NCBI GenBank assembly: GCA_036639875.1
Contig: JAVWHX010000027.1
Location: forward strand, 1 to 30,585
DNA: 30,585 nucleotides
Direction: 5' to 3'
From: JAVWHX01 sp036639875
GTDB taxonomy: Bacteria; Bacillota_I; Bacilli_A; Erysipelotrichales; Coprobacillaceae
The notes under the pieces were generated by a model. That model worked only from the letters and a program-made list of their open reading frames with translations, was not told the origin of the DNA and searched no databases. Positions 8,984 to 18,412 of the stretch are shown here, in pieces; the stretch's first letter is position 1; every line of letters starts with the position of its first letter. Both the position numbers and the translations under genes were made by a program.

Positions 8984-10138
8984 TTATTTATAAAATATAA
9001 ATGAATCTTCATATAACAAATCAGGTGACATTGATACAAAAACATAATCAAATTTATTCTCTTCAAAATACTTATTAATATCTTTATCATAATACCTTGG
9101 ATCAATAATCTCTATTTCACTACAAACAGTACTAAAAAAAGTAATTAAAGGCATTGAATATGAATCTTTATAAAAAACTACTTTTAGGCCATCTGGATTA
9201 TTTTTGTTAACAATTTTAGCATAACTACAATTATAATCTAAATATGCTGAATAAAAATCATACTGAGGATTTAAATAATCCTTTCTATCTATTTTAAAAT
9301 AGTGGGGATTAATTAAAGTATCATCCATTCTACCTGCTCTATGAGTTTTCTCTCCATAATGCTGCATATCATATTCAAAAGAAGTTTCAAAATTTGGATA
9401 TATAAGAGTATAATCCTCTACTCCACCGTATAACTTCCCGGTTTTTCTACCTATAGAACCTATGTAGCTATCTTTATATAAAAACTGATTATAATTATTT
9501 AAGTCTCTATAATAATATTGAGGATCTAATTTTAAAGAATCTTTTTTATTTAAATAATCAACCAATTCTTGAAACGCTTGAAAAGCAGTTTCTATCTTCC
9601 AATGATGATCAGTCTTAAAAAAAACATCACTATTGGTTAAACCCTTCTCTAGAAAGATATCTCTATAATCTAAAACACTTATATTTTTTAATCCTTCTTT
9701 ATATGCGTCAGCTGTTTCATTATTATAAGAATAAGGATAACCATCTAATGAAGCATCTCTTTTTTCCAATATCTTATCAGGAGGTATTAAAGTAATAAGT
9801 TGACCATTATTACTTTCTACCGTTTCCTTTAATCTATGCATCCTCGATACCATCTGTGATACATTCCTTAAAGAAAACTGATGACTTGTTAAATATAACA
9901 TATCATTATTATCTTTAAGAACTTCAAAGTTATTTAACTCTCTTTTTTCTAATACAGATTGCATAAATCCATAACTCTCTATAAATGATGTTTTCATTAA
10001 TAAAGAATTATTAATTGAACTCTCAATTTCCTGCATATCAATAGGTAAAGAATAAACACAATTCACTATAGAAAACAATACTAATATAATAATAAATAAA
10101 CTTGCTGTTATCTCTTTCTTTATAAAAAAATGTTTCAT
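8984..10138 (-). CDS. DHHW/AlgJ-like SGNH-type protein of exopolysaccharide acetylation
   Basis: This 384-aa protein has an N-terminal membrane anchor (about residues 10-30) and an extracellular domain. Two motif blocks of the AlgX/AlgJ/DHHW group are visible: FFKTDHHW at about 173-180 (the D-x-H pair) and VFYKDSYSMP at about 321-330, where the Asp-Ser pair stands in place of the usual GDS. Known: relatives work with an MBOAT protein to move acetyl groups onto exopolysaccharide outside the membrane. It begins 8 nt after the MBOAT stop with SD AGGAGG and is the last gene of the operon. It resembles the CcsI/AlgJ partner in clostridial cellulose operons (family analogy from memory). The acetyl acceptor is inferred from context. 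Confidence 0.8.
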   Translation of the reverse strand: MKHFFIKKEITASLFIIILVLFSIVNCVYSLPIDMQEIESSINNSLLMKTSFIESYGFMQSVLEKRELNNFEVLKDNNDMLYLTSHQFSLRNVSQMVSRMHRLKETVESNNGQLITLIPPDKILEKRDASLDGYPYSYNNETADAYKEGLKNISVLDYRDIFLEKGLTNSDVFFKTDHHWKIETAFQAFQELVDYLNKKDSLKLDPQYYYRDLNNYNQFLYKDSYIGSIGRKTGKLYGGVEDYTLIYPNFETSFEYDMQHYGEKTHRAGRMDDTLINPHYFKIDRKDYLNPQYDFYSAYLDYNCSYAKIVNKNNPDGLKVVFYKDSYSMPLITFFSTVCSEIEIIDPRYYDKDINKYFEENKFDYVFVSMSPDLLYEDSFIFYK

Positions 10139-10146
10139 ATAGCCTC

Positions 10147-11562
10147 CTAAAAATTAAAATATATAAACGGATTATAAGCACCCTTAACAATATAAGTTAG
10201 TGATATATAAAATATAAGTATCATAACAATTGGGTACATAACATTAAATACAACTTCTAAATGATACCATTTCTTATTCACAAGATAATAATTCATTCTT
10301 TTTGAGATAGGAATAGAAAAAAGTATCCCAACAATTATAAACAACCAGAACTCTTTAAGAATCATAAATGTACTATCACATATAAATCCAATATTATAAA
10401 AACCAAACATTTGTGCTATATAAATACCTGCATCATTTAAGCTATTGCTTCTAAAAATAACAAGTCCAATAGCAACAACTATTAAAGTATATATATGTTT
10501 TATATATTTATAATTCTTAATCTTTTCAAAATGAACAACCTTCTCTATAAAAATGAATATAAAGTTATATATTCCCCAAACAACAAAGCTCATATTTGCA
10601 CCATGCCAAATTCCCGTTAATAGCCAAACAATAAAAAGATTTCTTACCATTATGCTGCTATTTTTAACCCTTGATCCACCTAATGGGAAGTATACATAAT
10701 CTTTAAACCAAGTAGATAAAGAAATATGCCAACGTCTCCAAAATTCAGATATTGATTGAGATATAAAAGGATAATTGAAATTCTCTTCAAACTCAAATCC
10801 TAGCGTTAATCCTAGTCCTATTGCCATATCTGAATAACCACTAAAATCATAATAAATTTGTAAACAATATGTAATAGCACCAATCCATGCTAATACTGTA
10901 GATATTTCATAAGATGGTGATGATTGATAGCAATAATCAACAACAATAGCAAGTGTATTAGACAATAAAACTTTCTTTGATAACCCAACAATAAACCGAC
11001 ATATTCCTACAGATAGCTTTCTCATATTGACTTTTCTATTTTGTATTTGATCAGCTATTGTTGTATATCTGACTATTGGTCCAGCAATAAGTTGAGGAAA
11101 AAAAGATATATATAAACCTAAATGAATAATATTCTTTTGGGCTACTTCTTTCTTTCTATAAATATCTATAACGTATGATAATGCTTGAAATGTATAAAAT
11201 GAGATTCCTATAGGAAGAACTATCGGTTTTAAACTGTTTGAAAAACTAAATAATGTACTGATTGTAGAAACAGTAAAATATAAATATTTAAAAACAAATA
11301 ATATTCCAATATTCAAAACACAAGCAATAATTAAATACAGTCTCTTTTTTGAAGTGTTTTGAATCAGTAATCCTAAACTATAATTTATAACAATAGAAAC
11401 CAATAATAAAATAACATAATATGGTTCTCCAAAAGCATAAAATAATATACTCATTATAAATAGAAATATATTTTGAAGTTTTCTTGAAAAAGAAAGAAGA
11501 CAATTAACAATCAATACAAATGGTAGAAAGTATAATAAAAATATTGTGCTGCTAAATAGCAT
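10147..11562 (-). CDS. MBOAT-family O-acyltransferase (AlgI/DltB-like)
   Basis: This is a 471-aa multi-pass membrane protein with the MBOAT hallmarks. EFWRRWHISLSTWFKDYVYF lies at about residues 273-292 and LTGIWHGANMSFVVWG at about 315-330; H320 is the presumed catalytic histidine. The length and motifs match AlgI-type alginate/cellulose acetylases and also DltB. The neighbours decide: a PilZ-bearing glycan synthase upstream and a DHHW protein downstream, with no dltA/dltC, point to polysaccharide acetylation rather than teichoic acid D-alanylation. The start overlaps the previous stop by one base (TAATG) and has an AAAGGGGA SD. It would pass acetyl groups across the membrane to its extracellular partner. 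Confidence 0.9.
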   Translation of the reverse strand: MLFSSTIFLLYFLPFVLIVNCLLSFSRKLQNIFLFIMSILFYAFGEPYYVILLLVSIVINYSLGLLIQNTSKKRLYLIIACVLNIGILFVFKYLYFTVSTISTLFSFSNSLKPIVLPIGISFYTFQALSYVIDIYRKKEVAQKNIIHLGLYISFFPQLIAGPIVRYTTIADQIQNRKVNMRKLSVGICRFIVGLSKKVLLSNTLAIVVDYCYQSSPSYEISTVLAWIGAITYCLQIYYDFSGYSDMAIGLGLTLGFEFEENFNYPFISQSISEFWRRWHISLSTWFKDYVYFPLGGSRVKNSSIMVRNLFIVWLLTGIWHGANMSFVVWGIYNFIFIFIEKVVHFEKIKNYKYIKHIYTLIVVAIGLVIFRSNSLNDAGIYIAQMFGFYNIGFICDSTFMILKEFWLFIIVGILFSIPISKRMNYYLVNKKWYHLEVVFNVMYPIVMILIFYISLTYIVKGAYNPFIYFNF

Positions 11563-12029
11563 TATAATATCCCCTTTCTTTTCAATATATATCCAATAAA
11601 TACACAGCTGATTAATGATAAACCTGCATATAGAATACCTTTTTGTAACCCCGTATTTGTAAGTACTTTAAAAGTAGGAATAGGATTAATAGACTCTTTA
11701 ATTTGATATTTTTCATTATCCCTAGACCAAGAATAGTAAAGACTCACTTTTTTCCTTATAACTCTATTCTCTTTTTTAGCAACGATAATTAATTCTTGTG
11801 GTTTTACATTCTTTGTAAGTGTTAAAACCCCATCCTTGTTCAACGAAATACCAGTTTGATTTATAGGAGAAAAAGAGTATCCTTTGCCTAAAGTATAATT
11901 AGCCACACTCTCACCAGCATTTGGAATCATAACATCAGTAGGCCCATCTATGCTCTCCTTAGCATAGCAATGAGATGACAATTGAATAATACATAAAATC
12001 ATTATAACTATGTTTATTATTTTTTTCAT
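11562..12029 (-). CDS. Small exported membrane-anchored protein of the polysaccharide operon
   Basis: This is a 155-aa protein. A signal peptide (MKKIINIVIMILCIIQLSSHCYA) is followed by a beta-rich domain of about 90 residues, then one C-terminal TM (about 128-147) and a basic end, so it is a type I membrane protein facing outward. I do not recognise a named domain. The start at 12029 is supported by GGGGAGA and leaves one base between it and the synthase stop; an in-frame ATG at 12059 would overlap the synthase and lacks an SD. It sits between the synthase and the MBOAT gene. By position it could be an accessory subunit guiding the nascent chain, as small CcsB/BcsB-like proteins are thought to do. 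That role is inference. Confidence 0.75.
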   Translation of the reverse strand: MKKIINIVIMILCIIQLSSHCYAKESIDGPTDVMIPNAGESVANYTLGKGYSFSPINQTGISLNKDGVLTLTKNVKPQELIIVAKKENRVIRKKVSLYYSWSRDNEKYQIKESINPIPTFKVLTNTGLQKGILYAGLSLISCVFIGYILKRKGIL

Positions 12030-12030
12030 A

Positions 12031-14316
12031 CTATCTCCCCAAATATAGCCTTTCATCAAACTCTAGTTCCTCTGTTTTTATAATGTTTCTTTGCTTAATA
12101 ACATCCTCATATTCTTTTGCCCATTGTTCTATAATCCCTATAAAGATAGAGTTCCTTACCAATACTTCATAATTCATTATTTTATATAAACCTTGACCAT
12201 CATTGTTCTTTTCTTTTTGACATTTCAAAGTTATATCTTGATTAAGATTAAATTCATAATATTGTTTCAAATTATTTCCTAGTATTAAGATATACTCATA
12301 ATTAAAGTTCTTACAAACAACCACTTTATTATCTGTACTTGTAAGTTCTTTATCTAATTCTAATCTTGGTAATTTTCTATTAAAACGTCTTTCTTTACTT
12401 GCTCTTCTTATGATATTGTAAGATATCTCATCAAAAAAACTATATTCTTTAGATATTATAGAAGGAAGTGTTGGTTCTCTATCATAAATAATATGATAAT
12501 ATTTTTGTTTCATAGAATTGGATATATTGACAATTTCAACACCATATATCCACTGATTAGAATTATAAGAAACATGTTTAACTCTCCCTTCAAACTTTAC
12601 ACCTAATAATTCAAAATCAATCACTTTATCTGGCTCTATGTAACAAGGAAATTGACAAGTAAAAGATAATCCTGTATCTGATAAGTCTTTTGTATAACAA
12701 GGATGTTGTATTCCTTCTATACTTATTGGTTTTTTAATAAAAAGCCTTTCACTATTTCTGTAATATTGTCTTCCCATCATAAAGAATATAGTCATCAATA
12801 ATGAGTACATATTTACAATAACCCAAAACAAAACAATAATATATGCATTTGCATTACCTATAAAAACTTCTTTAACACAAACAGATAAAGATAATACACT
12901 TAATACGAATAATAAAAGATGAATAAAGCTTCTTCTGATATGATATAATTTTCCACTACTTATTCGTTCTTTTTTTGTAACGACAAACTCTTTTTTTGAT
13001 ATACCAAATGTCTCTAATAAAACTGCTGGTAATAATGAAGGAAATAATATCGTATCATAGATATTACTTAATCTATTTGTTCTAATATTATTAGAAAAAA
13101 CTCTAGTTGCATACTGATAAACAATATACTGAGGAGCCCACCATAAAAGAAGTTCTAATAAAGAACATTTAACAACTTGTATATTAAATAAAGCAAAAAG
13201 AATTGGAGACAAGATATACATAAATCTTCTTAATGGTGTATACCAATATAATAAAGAAGATATATAGCTTATCTTTTGTCCTTTGGTTAATCCCTTTTTT
13301 GTTAATACTCTTACCTTTTTCAAAGTTTGAATACAACCTCTTGCCCATCGTTCTCTTTGTTTAATCAAACTCTTTAAATCAGTTGGAGAAAGTCCAACTG
13401 CTAACACATCTCTAATTGCATAACAAGTATAACCTTCTGCCTGAATTGATATTCCTGTAGCAAAATCTTCTGTTATAACACCAGTATAAAATCCACCAAT
13501 ATCTTCTAATGCTTGTCTACTTATAACAGTATTTGATCCTCCATATATAGCAGAATTTGTCTTATTTCTAGCAAGTTGTATATCACGATAAAAATAATCT
13601 TGTTCATTTGGAACATTACCTTCACTAAATAGGTTATATTGAAATAAGTCTGGATTATAGAAAGCTTGTGGAGCTTGTATAAATCCTATTTTCATATCTT
13701 CTTGAGATATTTCTTCCCAGTGATTATCTGTTTTTTTATATTTTGATAAAAAGAAATAAGGAACTATCTCTATAAGAAAGTTAGACAAAGGAATCATGTC
13801 CGCATCAAAAGTTGCAATAAGTGGCGACTTTGTTTGAGAAAACGCATTATTTAAGTTCCCTGCCTTTGCATCATTATGTTCATCTCGAGTTATATAATGA
13901 ACACCCATATCTAGAGCGAGTTTCTTAACCTCATCTCTATTTCCATCATCTAATACATAAATGTGAACCTTGCTTTTGTCTGGATATGACATATACAAAC
14001 AACCATTGATAGTCTTAAACAAGAGATCACATGGTTCGTTATATGTAGCAATAAATACATCTACCTCTGGATATTCTTCATCTTTTATTGGTGGCAATTC
14101 AGGAAGCAATTCTTCTCCCATACCATAACATTGTTGAATTGTTTCAACAGCCCCTAATGCCTCTGATAAAAATAAAAGAATACCAAAAATACAACTTAAT
14201 ATTCCTAATTCAAATGGTATACTAAAAAATAATCTCCAAATAATGTAAATAAGTGTAGTTAAAACAACTATAAAATATAAAAATTTTGAATAATTTCCCC
14301 GTCTTTCGTCCCTCAT
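12031..14316 (-). CDS. Cellulose synthase-like GT2 with c-di-GMP-binding PilZ domain (BcsA/CcsA-like)
   Basis: This is a 761-aa processive glycosyltransferase. Two N-terminal TMs precede a GT2 core with DDG at about 123-125, DAD at 171-173, TED at 282-284 and QRERW (QxxRW) at 320-324; further TM helices lie at about 355-515. A PilZ domain follows at about 519-610 with RNSER (RxxxR, 520-524) and DLSDTG (DxSxxG, 544-549), both needed for c-di-GMP binding in BcsA. About 150 extra C-terminal residues are unrecognised. Known: BcsA polymerises UDP-glucose and extrudes beta-1,4-glucan when c-di-GMP binds. The product here is inferred to be cellulose or a close relative. SD AAAGGGGA precedes the ATG at 14316. 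No BcsB-size partner or CcsZ/BcsZ hydrolase gene is in the operon. Confidence 0.92.
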   Translation of the reverse strand: MRDERRGNYSKFLYFIVVLTTLIYIIWRLFFSIPFELGILSCIFGILLFLSEALGAVETIQQCYGMGEELLPELPPIKDEEYPEVDVFIATYNEPCDLLFKTINGCLYMSYPDKSKVHIYVLDDGNRDEVKKLALDMGVHYITRDEHNDAKAGNLNNAFSQTKSPLIATFDADMIPLSNFLIEIVPYFFLSKYKKTDNHWEEISQEDMKIGFIQAPQAFYNPDLFQYNLFSEGNVPNEQDYFYRDIQLARNKTNSAIYGGSNTVISRQALEDIGGFYTGVITEDFATGISIQAEGYTCYAIRDVLAVGLSPTDLKSLIKQRERWARGCIQTLKKVRVLTKKGLTKGQKISYISSLLYWYTPLRRFMYILSPILFALFNIQVVKCSLLELLLWWAPQYIVYQYATRVFSNNIRTNRLSNIYDTILFPSLLPAVLLETFGISKKEFVVTKKERISSGKLYHIRRSFIHLLLFVLSVLSLSVCVKEVFIGNANAYIIVLFWVIVNMYSLLMTIFFMMGRQYYRNSERLFIKKPISIEGIQHPCYTKDLSDTGLSFTCQFPCYIEPDKVIDFELLGVKFEGRVKHVSYNSNQWIYGVEIVNISNSMKQKYYHIIYDREPTLPSIISKEYSFFDEISYNIIRRASKERRFNRKLPRLELDKELTSTDNKVVVCKNFNYEYILILGNNLKQYYEFNLNQDITLKCQKEKNNDGQGLYKIMNYEVLVRNSIFIGIIEQWAKEYEDVIKQRNIIKTEELEFDERLYLGR

Positions 14317-14356
14317 AAAATTCCCCTTTTAACCAGTCCCGTGGCATACAAGGTAT

Positions 14357-14404
14357 GGTAACACAATTATGTATGAAAAAGCAATAAAATTTTTTCATGT
14401 TACC
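14357..14404 (-). promoter_or_regulatory. Long hairpin in the leader of the polysaccharide operon
   Basis: On the minus strand GGTAACA and an inner ATGAAAAA pair with TTTTTCAT and TGTTACC. This gives an interrupted stem of about 15 bp with an asymmetric bulge. It lies 40-88 nt upstream of the synthase ATG, within the predicted 5' leader. No long T-run follows, so it is not an ordinary terminator. A second small hairpin (CATAC/GTATG, about 14345-14357) lies next to it. Confidence 0.5.
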
Positions 14405-14421
14405 ACTTTTTTTACAATTTT

Positions 14422-14427
14422 ATTATA
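14422..14427 (-). promoter_or_regulatory. Likely -10 element of the polysaccharide operon
   Basis: On the minus strand a perfect TATAAT lies about 106 nt upstream of the synthase start and just upstream of the leader hairpin. I see no good -35, which would fit an activated promoter, but this is weak evidence. Confidence 0.35.
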
Positions 14428-14529
14428 AAAGCAAACACTAATCTTACTTATATTTTGTCGATTTACATCCAATTATAGTGAAAATTGTAGCAATAACTCT
14501 ATTCATCTAATAACGAGAACTACAGTTAA

Positions 14530-14564
14530 AAAACAACTCATTCCATAATGTCCTGAGTTGTTTT
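14530..14564 (-). terminator. Intrinsic terminator of the GH1 gene
   Basis: Arms of 11 bp (AAAACAACTCA at 14530-14540 against TGAGTTGTTTT at 14554-14564) are followed on the minus strand by Ts, 20 nt after the stop at 14585. The A/T flanks on both sides could let it work in both directions. Confidence 0.85.
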
Positions 14565-14584
14565 CTTTATTGTCCTATTTTGCA

Positions 14585-16009
14585 TTAATCTAAATTATCT
14601 CCATTTGTTTCTATAACTTTCTTATACCAATCAAATGATTTTTTCTTATAACGCTTCATTGTGCCATTGCCTTGATCATCTCTATCAACATAGATAAAAC
14701 CATATCTCTTACTCATTTCTCCTGTAGATGCAGAAACAAGATCAATACATCCCCATGAAGTATAACCCATTAAATCAACACCATCTAATTCAACAGCATC
14801 TTTCATTGCTTTAATATGTTCTCTCATATAATCAATACGATAATCATCTTGTACAGTATCGTTGATTAATTCATCTTTAGCTCCTAAACCATTTTCAACA
14901 ATAAATAACGGTTTTTGATAACGATCATAAATACTATTTAAAGTAATTCTTAATCCTAAAGGATCAATTTGCCATCCCCATTCACTTGCTTTAAGATGTG
15001 GATTCTTTAAAGATGCAAACACATTACCTTCAGTTAACTTATTCATTTCAGGATCTGCACTTGTACAACGTGAAGAATAATAACTAAATGAAATAAAATC
15101 AACCGTATTATTTCTTAAGATTTCTTCATCTCCATCTTTAATAATAGGAATTGTTTTTTCTCTATCCATTTGTTTTAGAGCATAGCTTGGATAATATCCT
15201 CTTGCTTGTACATCAATAAAGAAATATCCTTCTCTATCTGCTTGAATAGATTTCCATACATCATTAGGATTACATGAATATGGATATGTATTTCCAGCAG
15301 CTAACATACAACCCACTTTATTATTTGGATCAATTTCATGAGCAATTTTAGTCGCAAGTGCACTAGCAACAAGCTCATGATGAATAGCTTGATATTTATC
15401 TTTTAATGCTGTTTTTTGATCATCAACTAATAATCCTGCACCCATAAATGGTAGATGTAAGATCATATTAATTTCATTAAATGTTAACCAATATTTCACT
15501 AAGCCTTTATATCTTGTAAAGATTGTATGACATAATCTTTCATAAAACTCTATAAGTTTTCTATTCTTCCAACCACCATATTCTTTTGTTAAATGAATAG
15601 GACAGTCAAAATGAGTAATTGTGACTAATGGTTCAATCCCATATTTATGACATTCTTTAAATACATTTTCATAGAATTTTAAACCTTCTTCATTAGGTTC
15701 TAACTCATCACCATTAGGATAAATTCTTGTCCACGCTAATGACATACGATATGTCTTAAATCCCATTTCACCAAATAACTTAATATCTTCTTTATAATGA
15801 CCATAGAAATCTATTGCTTCTTTGGCAGGATAAAACTCACCTTCATGAAAATTTAAACTATGATCCATTCCTAGCATTACAGGAAATCTGTTTTTACCAT
15901 GAGGTGTGATATCAACATTTGCTAGACCTCTACCATCTTGATTATATCCACCTTCACATTGGTTAGCAGCAGTTGCTCCTCCCCATAAAAAATCTTTTGG
16001 AAAACTCAT
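14585..16009 (-). CDS. 6-phospho-beta-glucosidase, glycoside hydrolase family 1
   Basis: This 474-aa protein has the normal length for GH1 and starts with FPKDFLWGGATAANQCEGG. The acid/base Glu is E179 in LTFNEIN and the nucleophile is E372 in FIVENGLG. The loop SASTGEMSKRYGF (about 426-438) has the Ser/Lys/Tyr set that binds the 6-phosphate and marks phospho-glucosidases. Role: cytoplasmic hydrolysis of 6-phospho-beta-glucosides such as cellobiose-6-P or salicin-6-P after PTS uptake. It is monocistronic between terminators, with its own promoter and an AAGGAGGA SD; no PTS genes or antiterminator sit beside it, so the sugar cannot be set. Family call very sure, exact substrate not. Confidence 0.95.
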   Translation of the reverse strand: MSFPKDFLWGGATAANQCEGGYNQDGRGLANVDITPHGKNRFPVMLGMDHSLNFHEGEFYPAKEAIDFYGHYKEDIKLFGEMGFKTYRMSLAWTRIYPNGDELEPNEEGLKFYENVFKECHKYGIEPLVTITHFDCPIHLTKEYGGWKNRKLIEFYERLCHTIFTRYKGLVKYWLTFNEINMILHLPFMGAGLLVDDQKTALKDKYQAIHHELVASALATKIAHEIDPNNKVGCMLAAGNTYPYSCNPNDVWKSIQADREGYFFIDVQARGYYPSYALKQMDREKTIPIIKDGDEEILRNNTVDFISFSYYSSRCTSADPEMNKLTEGNVFASLKNPHLKASEWGWQIDPLGLRITLNSIYDRYQKPLFIVENGLGAKDELINDTVQDDYRIDYMREHIKAMKDAVELDGVDLMGYTSWGCIDLVSASTGEMSKRYGFIYVDRDDQGNGTMKRYKKKSFDWYKKVIETNGDNLD

Positions 16010-16038
16010 TCTATAATTCCTCCTTTTTATATGCCTTT

Positions 16039-16067
16039 ATTTTACCATTAATTTCTAAAGGTTCCAA
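16039..16067 (-). promoter_or_regulatory. Promoter of the GH1 gene
   Basis: On the minus strand -35 TTGGAA (16062-16067), a 17-nt spacer, and -10 TAAAAT (16039-16044) with an extended TGG just before it. It lies 30 nt upstream of the ATG. Confidence 0.55.
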
Positions 16068-16132
16068 AGAAATATGTTTAGAAATGTTTTATATAGTGTC
16101 GTTTACAATAATGAGTATAAATAATAAGAAAA

Positions 16133-16162
16133 ACAGAGAACTCCAATATAAGAATTCTCTGT
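16133..16162 (-). terminator. Intrinsic terminator of the ECF/cobalamin operon
   Basis: On the minus strand ACAGAGAA pairs with TTCTCTGT (outer arms 16155-16162 and 16133-16140), followed by TTTTTC. It starts about 10 nt after the stop of the beta-propeller gene. Confidence 0.8.
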
Positions 16163-16170
16163 TTATATTA

Positions 16171-18399
16171 TTACTTCTTTTTTGTACGTTTCATCACAAT
16201 AATAAAGGCTCCAGCAGCAACCACTAGTCCAATAATTGGCCATATAAAATCTGTTCCATCATTAGTTCCAACTGCTTTAAAATCATTTTTTATTTGTTTA
16301 TTGATTTTATTCAAATCAAGTTTTTCAGATATAAAATATGTTGATGCATGAGTTAATTGCATTGAAGCCATACCATTTTTAATAGTTACATTTTGCATAA
16401 ACTCTATTTGATTTGTTTTTTCATTGAAATAATAAAGTGCATAAACACCATCTAATAATGTTGTTTCCATTTCAAATGTTGCTTTCCCTGGGAAAGTCCC
16501 TTCAAATTCAAAATCTAAAACAAAGGCATTCTTTGCATATTTCTTTATTTGATTATCTAAAGGAGACAATGTATTGACTTTAAAAGTAAATGGATTTGTA
16601 TTGATTAAATCTTGTCCATTAAAAGTAAAACTATATTTTAATGAACCTGTTGTTCCTGTTACAGTATAATCAATATCTTCTTGGAAGATATTTTCAAATA
16701 CATCTTTAGGAATAACTCCATTTTTTAATTGATCAATAATCTTCTTTGCACTTAAAACATCTTTATATTGAGTAATAAGAGTTTTATTCACTTCATGGAT
16801 CTTTTGATATTGATTCATAAGATTATTAACTAATGTTTCATCTTCTTGAGAAAGATAATATATATTTAACTTATTCGTAATATCATCATTTAATTTATTA
16901 ATATAAGTATTTTGTTGTTTAACTATTGTCTGTAATTGATCAATTACTTCTATATTCTTAACTGTTTTTTTAGCTTCTGCACTTAATCTAGAATATGTAG
17001 ATGCAATCTTTTCTAATTGTGTATCTGTTTTAATTGATACGTTATCTAATGATGGTAATGCTGCAATATCTTTATTAAGTTGACTTGCAATTAGATTCTC
17101 ATCTCTAATAGTTTGAATGCTTGTATCAAAACCAAATCTAACAATAGTTCCGTTTCCATTATATGCATAGAATGCATTGTCATCCATGATAAGACTACCA
17201 TTCCAATTTTTACCACTTATCTCTGAATCAAGTTTGTATAGTGACTGGTATATAGATGTCATGTTTTCAGCATTATCTGTAATATGATATAAATTTGTTT
17301 GTCCATTAGAATCAACACTAAAATTAACCATATATAGTTGAACTTCTTGATTATTTTCTTCTGTTGCATAAGCAGTAGATAAAACCGGAATACACTGACC
17401 TGCAATTTTATCATTTACATAAATAACCTCTAATGTATTTATATCAAAAACTGTAAATGATGAAGCTTTTCCCTCACTATCCATTCCACTTCCTCCAGCC
17501 ACATAAATTCTTCCATTATAACTAACTGGTGATGAAGAAATTTGACTGAACTTTTGAGTTTTCTTCAAAGTGTTTTCTTTTAAATCATGACCATCAACAT
17601 TAATAGTTGCGACAAAACCTTGCTTACTAGCCGCCAATATTTTTTTACTGTTACTATCATAGGTAATAGAATTTGTAAATGCACCCATTCCTAAATCTAC
17701 TTTATCATAAACTTGATTAGACGTTAAATCATGTAGTACAAGTTTGCCATCATATCCTACAAAAGCAATACTATCTCCAATAATAACTGCTTCAGCCCAG
17801 TAATAACCTGCGCCTTGATTATATGACCATGTAATCTTTTTAGTTTCATTTTGTTTTGATGTATCTTCATCTTTTGTACTTACACAGATAAATGGATCTC
17901 CTTGTTTTAGAGAACCTCCACCAATACCATAATATAGATACCCTTCGTGATAAGTCAAACGTGACCCTACATCAGAAGATACAACACTTTCTGATACCCA
18001 TGTTGATACTAATGTTTTTGCATCAAATGCTTGCACTCTTCCATCACATAATGGAACAAATATTTGTCCATCTCCAGCACTAATAAAAGGCGTATATCCC
18101 CCTGCTTGAGCAATCAGTTTTACATTTTTTTCAACCTTCATAGTTTTTTTGTTAATTTGTAGTAGCTCAGCCACTGTACTTCCCCACCCAGTTTTAACTG
18201 TATACAAGTAATCACCATACAAAACGGGATCAGCTCCAAAACCCGCATATAGAGATTTCACATCTGTTACTTGTGAGACATCTGTTGGTGTTTTCTTATT
18301 TGTAACTTTACCAATACCATTCTCACCAATTGCACTAACTTGCGATATCGGTAAAAACAGTGTTAAAACTAATAATAAACTTAATAATATCTTCTTCAT
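16171..18399 (-). CDS. Membrane-anchored PQQ-like beta-propeller surface protein in corrinoid-uptake operon
   Basis: This is a 742-aa exported protein. A signal peptide ends near VSA (about residue 23). A region of about 360 residues with repeated blade-like segments (LYAGFGADPVLYGDYLYTVK, VSYNGRIYVAGG) looks like a PQQ/quinoprotein-type propeller. Then comes a helical, probably coiled-coil linker (about 405-550), a beta-sandwich-like domain (about 555-690), one TM (FIWPIIGLVVAAGAFIIVM) and a Lys-rich tail. It is therefore held on the outer face of the membrane. It is the last gene of the riboswitch-led ECF operon, 13 nt after the S-component gene. Inference: it binds or scavenges corrinoid or its carrier. 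No enzymatic motif is seen. An in-frame ATG lies at 18423, but the GGGAG SD supports 18399. Confidence 0.75.
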   Translation of the reverse strand: MKKILLSLLLVLTLFLPISQVSAIGENGIGKVTNKKTPTDVSQVTDVKSLYAGFGADPVLYGDYLYTVKTGWGSTVAELLQINKKTMKVEKNVKLIAQAGGYTPFISAGDGQIFVPLCDGRVQAFDAKTLVSTWVSESVVSSDVGSRLTYHEGYLYYGIGGGSLKQGDPFICVSTKDEDTSKQNETKKITWSYNQGAGYYWAEAVIIGDSIAFVGYDGKLVLHDLTSNQVYDKVDLGMGAFTNSITYDSNSKKILAASKQGFVATINVDGHDLKENTLKKTQKFSQISSSPVSYNGRIYVAGGSGMDSEGKASSFTVFDINTLEVIYVNDKIAGQCIPVLSTAYATEENNQEVQLYMVNFSVDSNGQTNLYHITDNAENMTSIYQSLYKLDSEISGKNWNGSLIMDDNAFYAYNGNGTIVRFGFDTSIQTIRDENLIASQLNKDIAALPSLDNVSIKTDTQLEKIASTYSRLSAEAKKTVKNIEVIDQLQTIVKQQNTYINKLNDDITNKLNIYYLSQEDETLVNNLMNQYQKIHEVNKTLITQYKDVLSAKKIIDQLKNGVIPKDVFENIFQEDIDYTVTGTTGSLKYSFTFNGQDLINTNPFTFKVNTLSPLDNQIKKYAKNAFVLDFEFEGTFPGKATFEMETTLLDGVYALYYFNEKTNQIEFMQNVTIKNGMASMQLTHASTYFISEKLDLNKINKQIKNDFKAVGTNDGTDFIWPIIGLVVAAGAFIIVMKRTKKK

Positions 18400-18412
18400 T
18401 TTTTTCTCCCTT

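Noticed and set aside
10147..11562. MBOAT gene as a DltB for teichoic acid D-alanylation
   Set aside because: No dltA, dltC or dltD neighbours; the synthase and DHHW partners favour polysaccharide acetylation.
14317..14427. Possible c-di-GMP riboswitch before the PilZ synthase
   Set aside because: The conserved strings of the c-di-GMP-I and c-di-GMP-II classes as I know them are absent; only simple hairpins are seen. It is kept as an unnamed structured leader.
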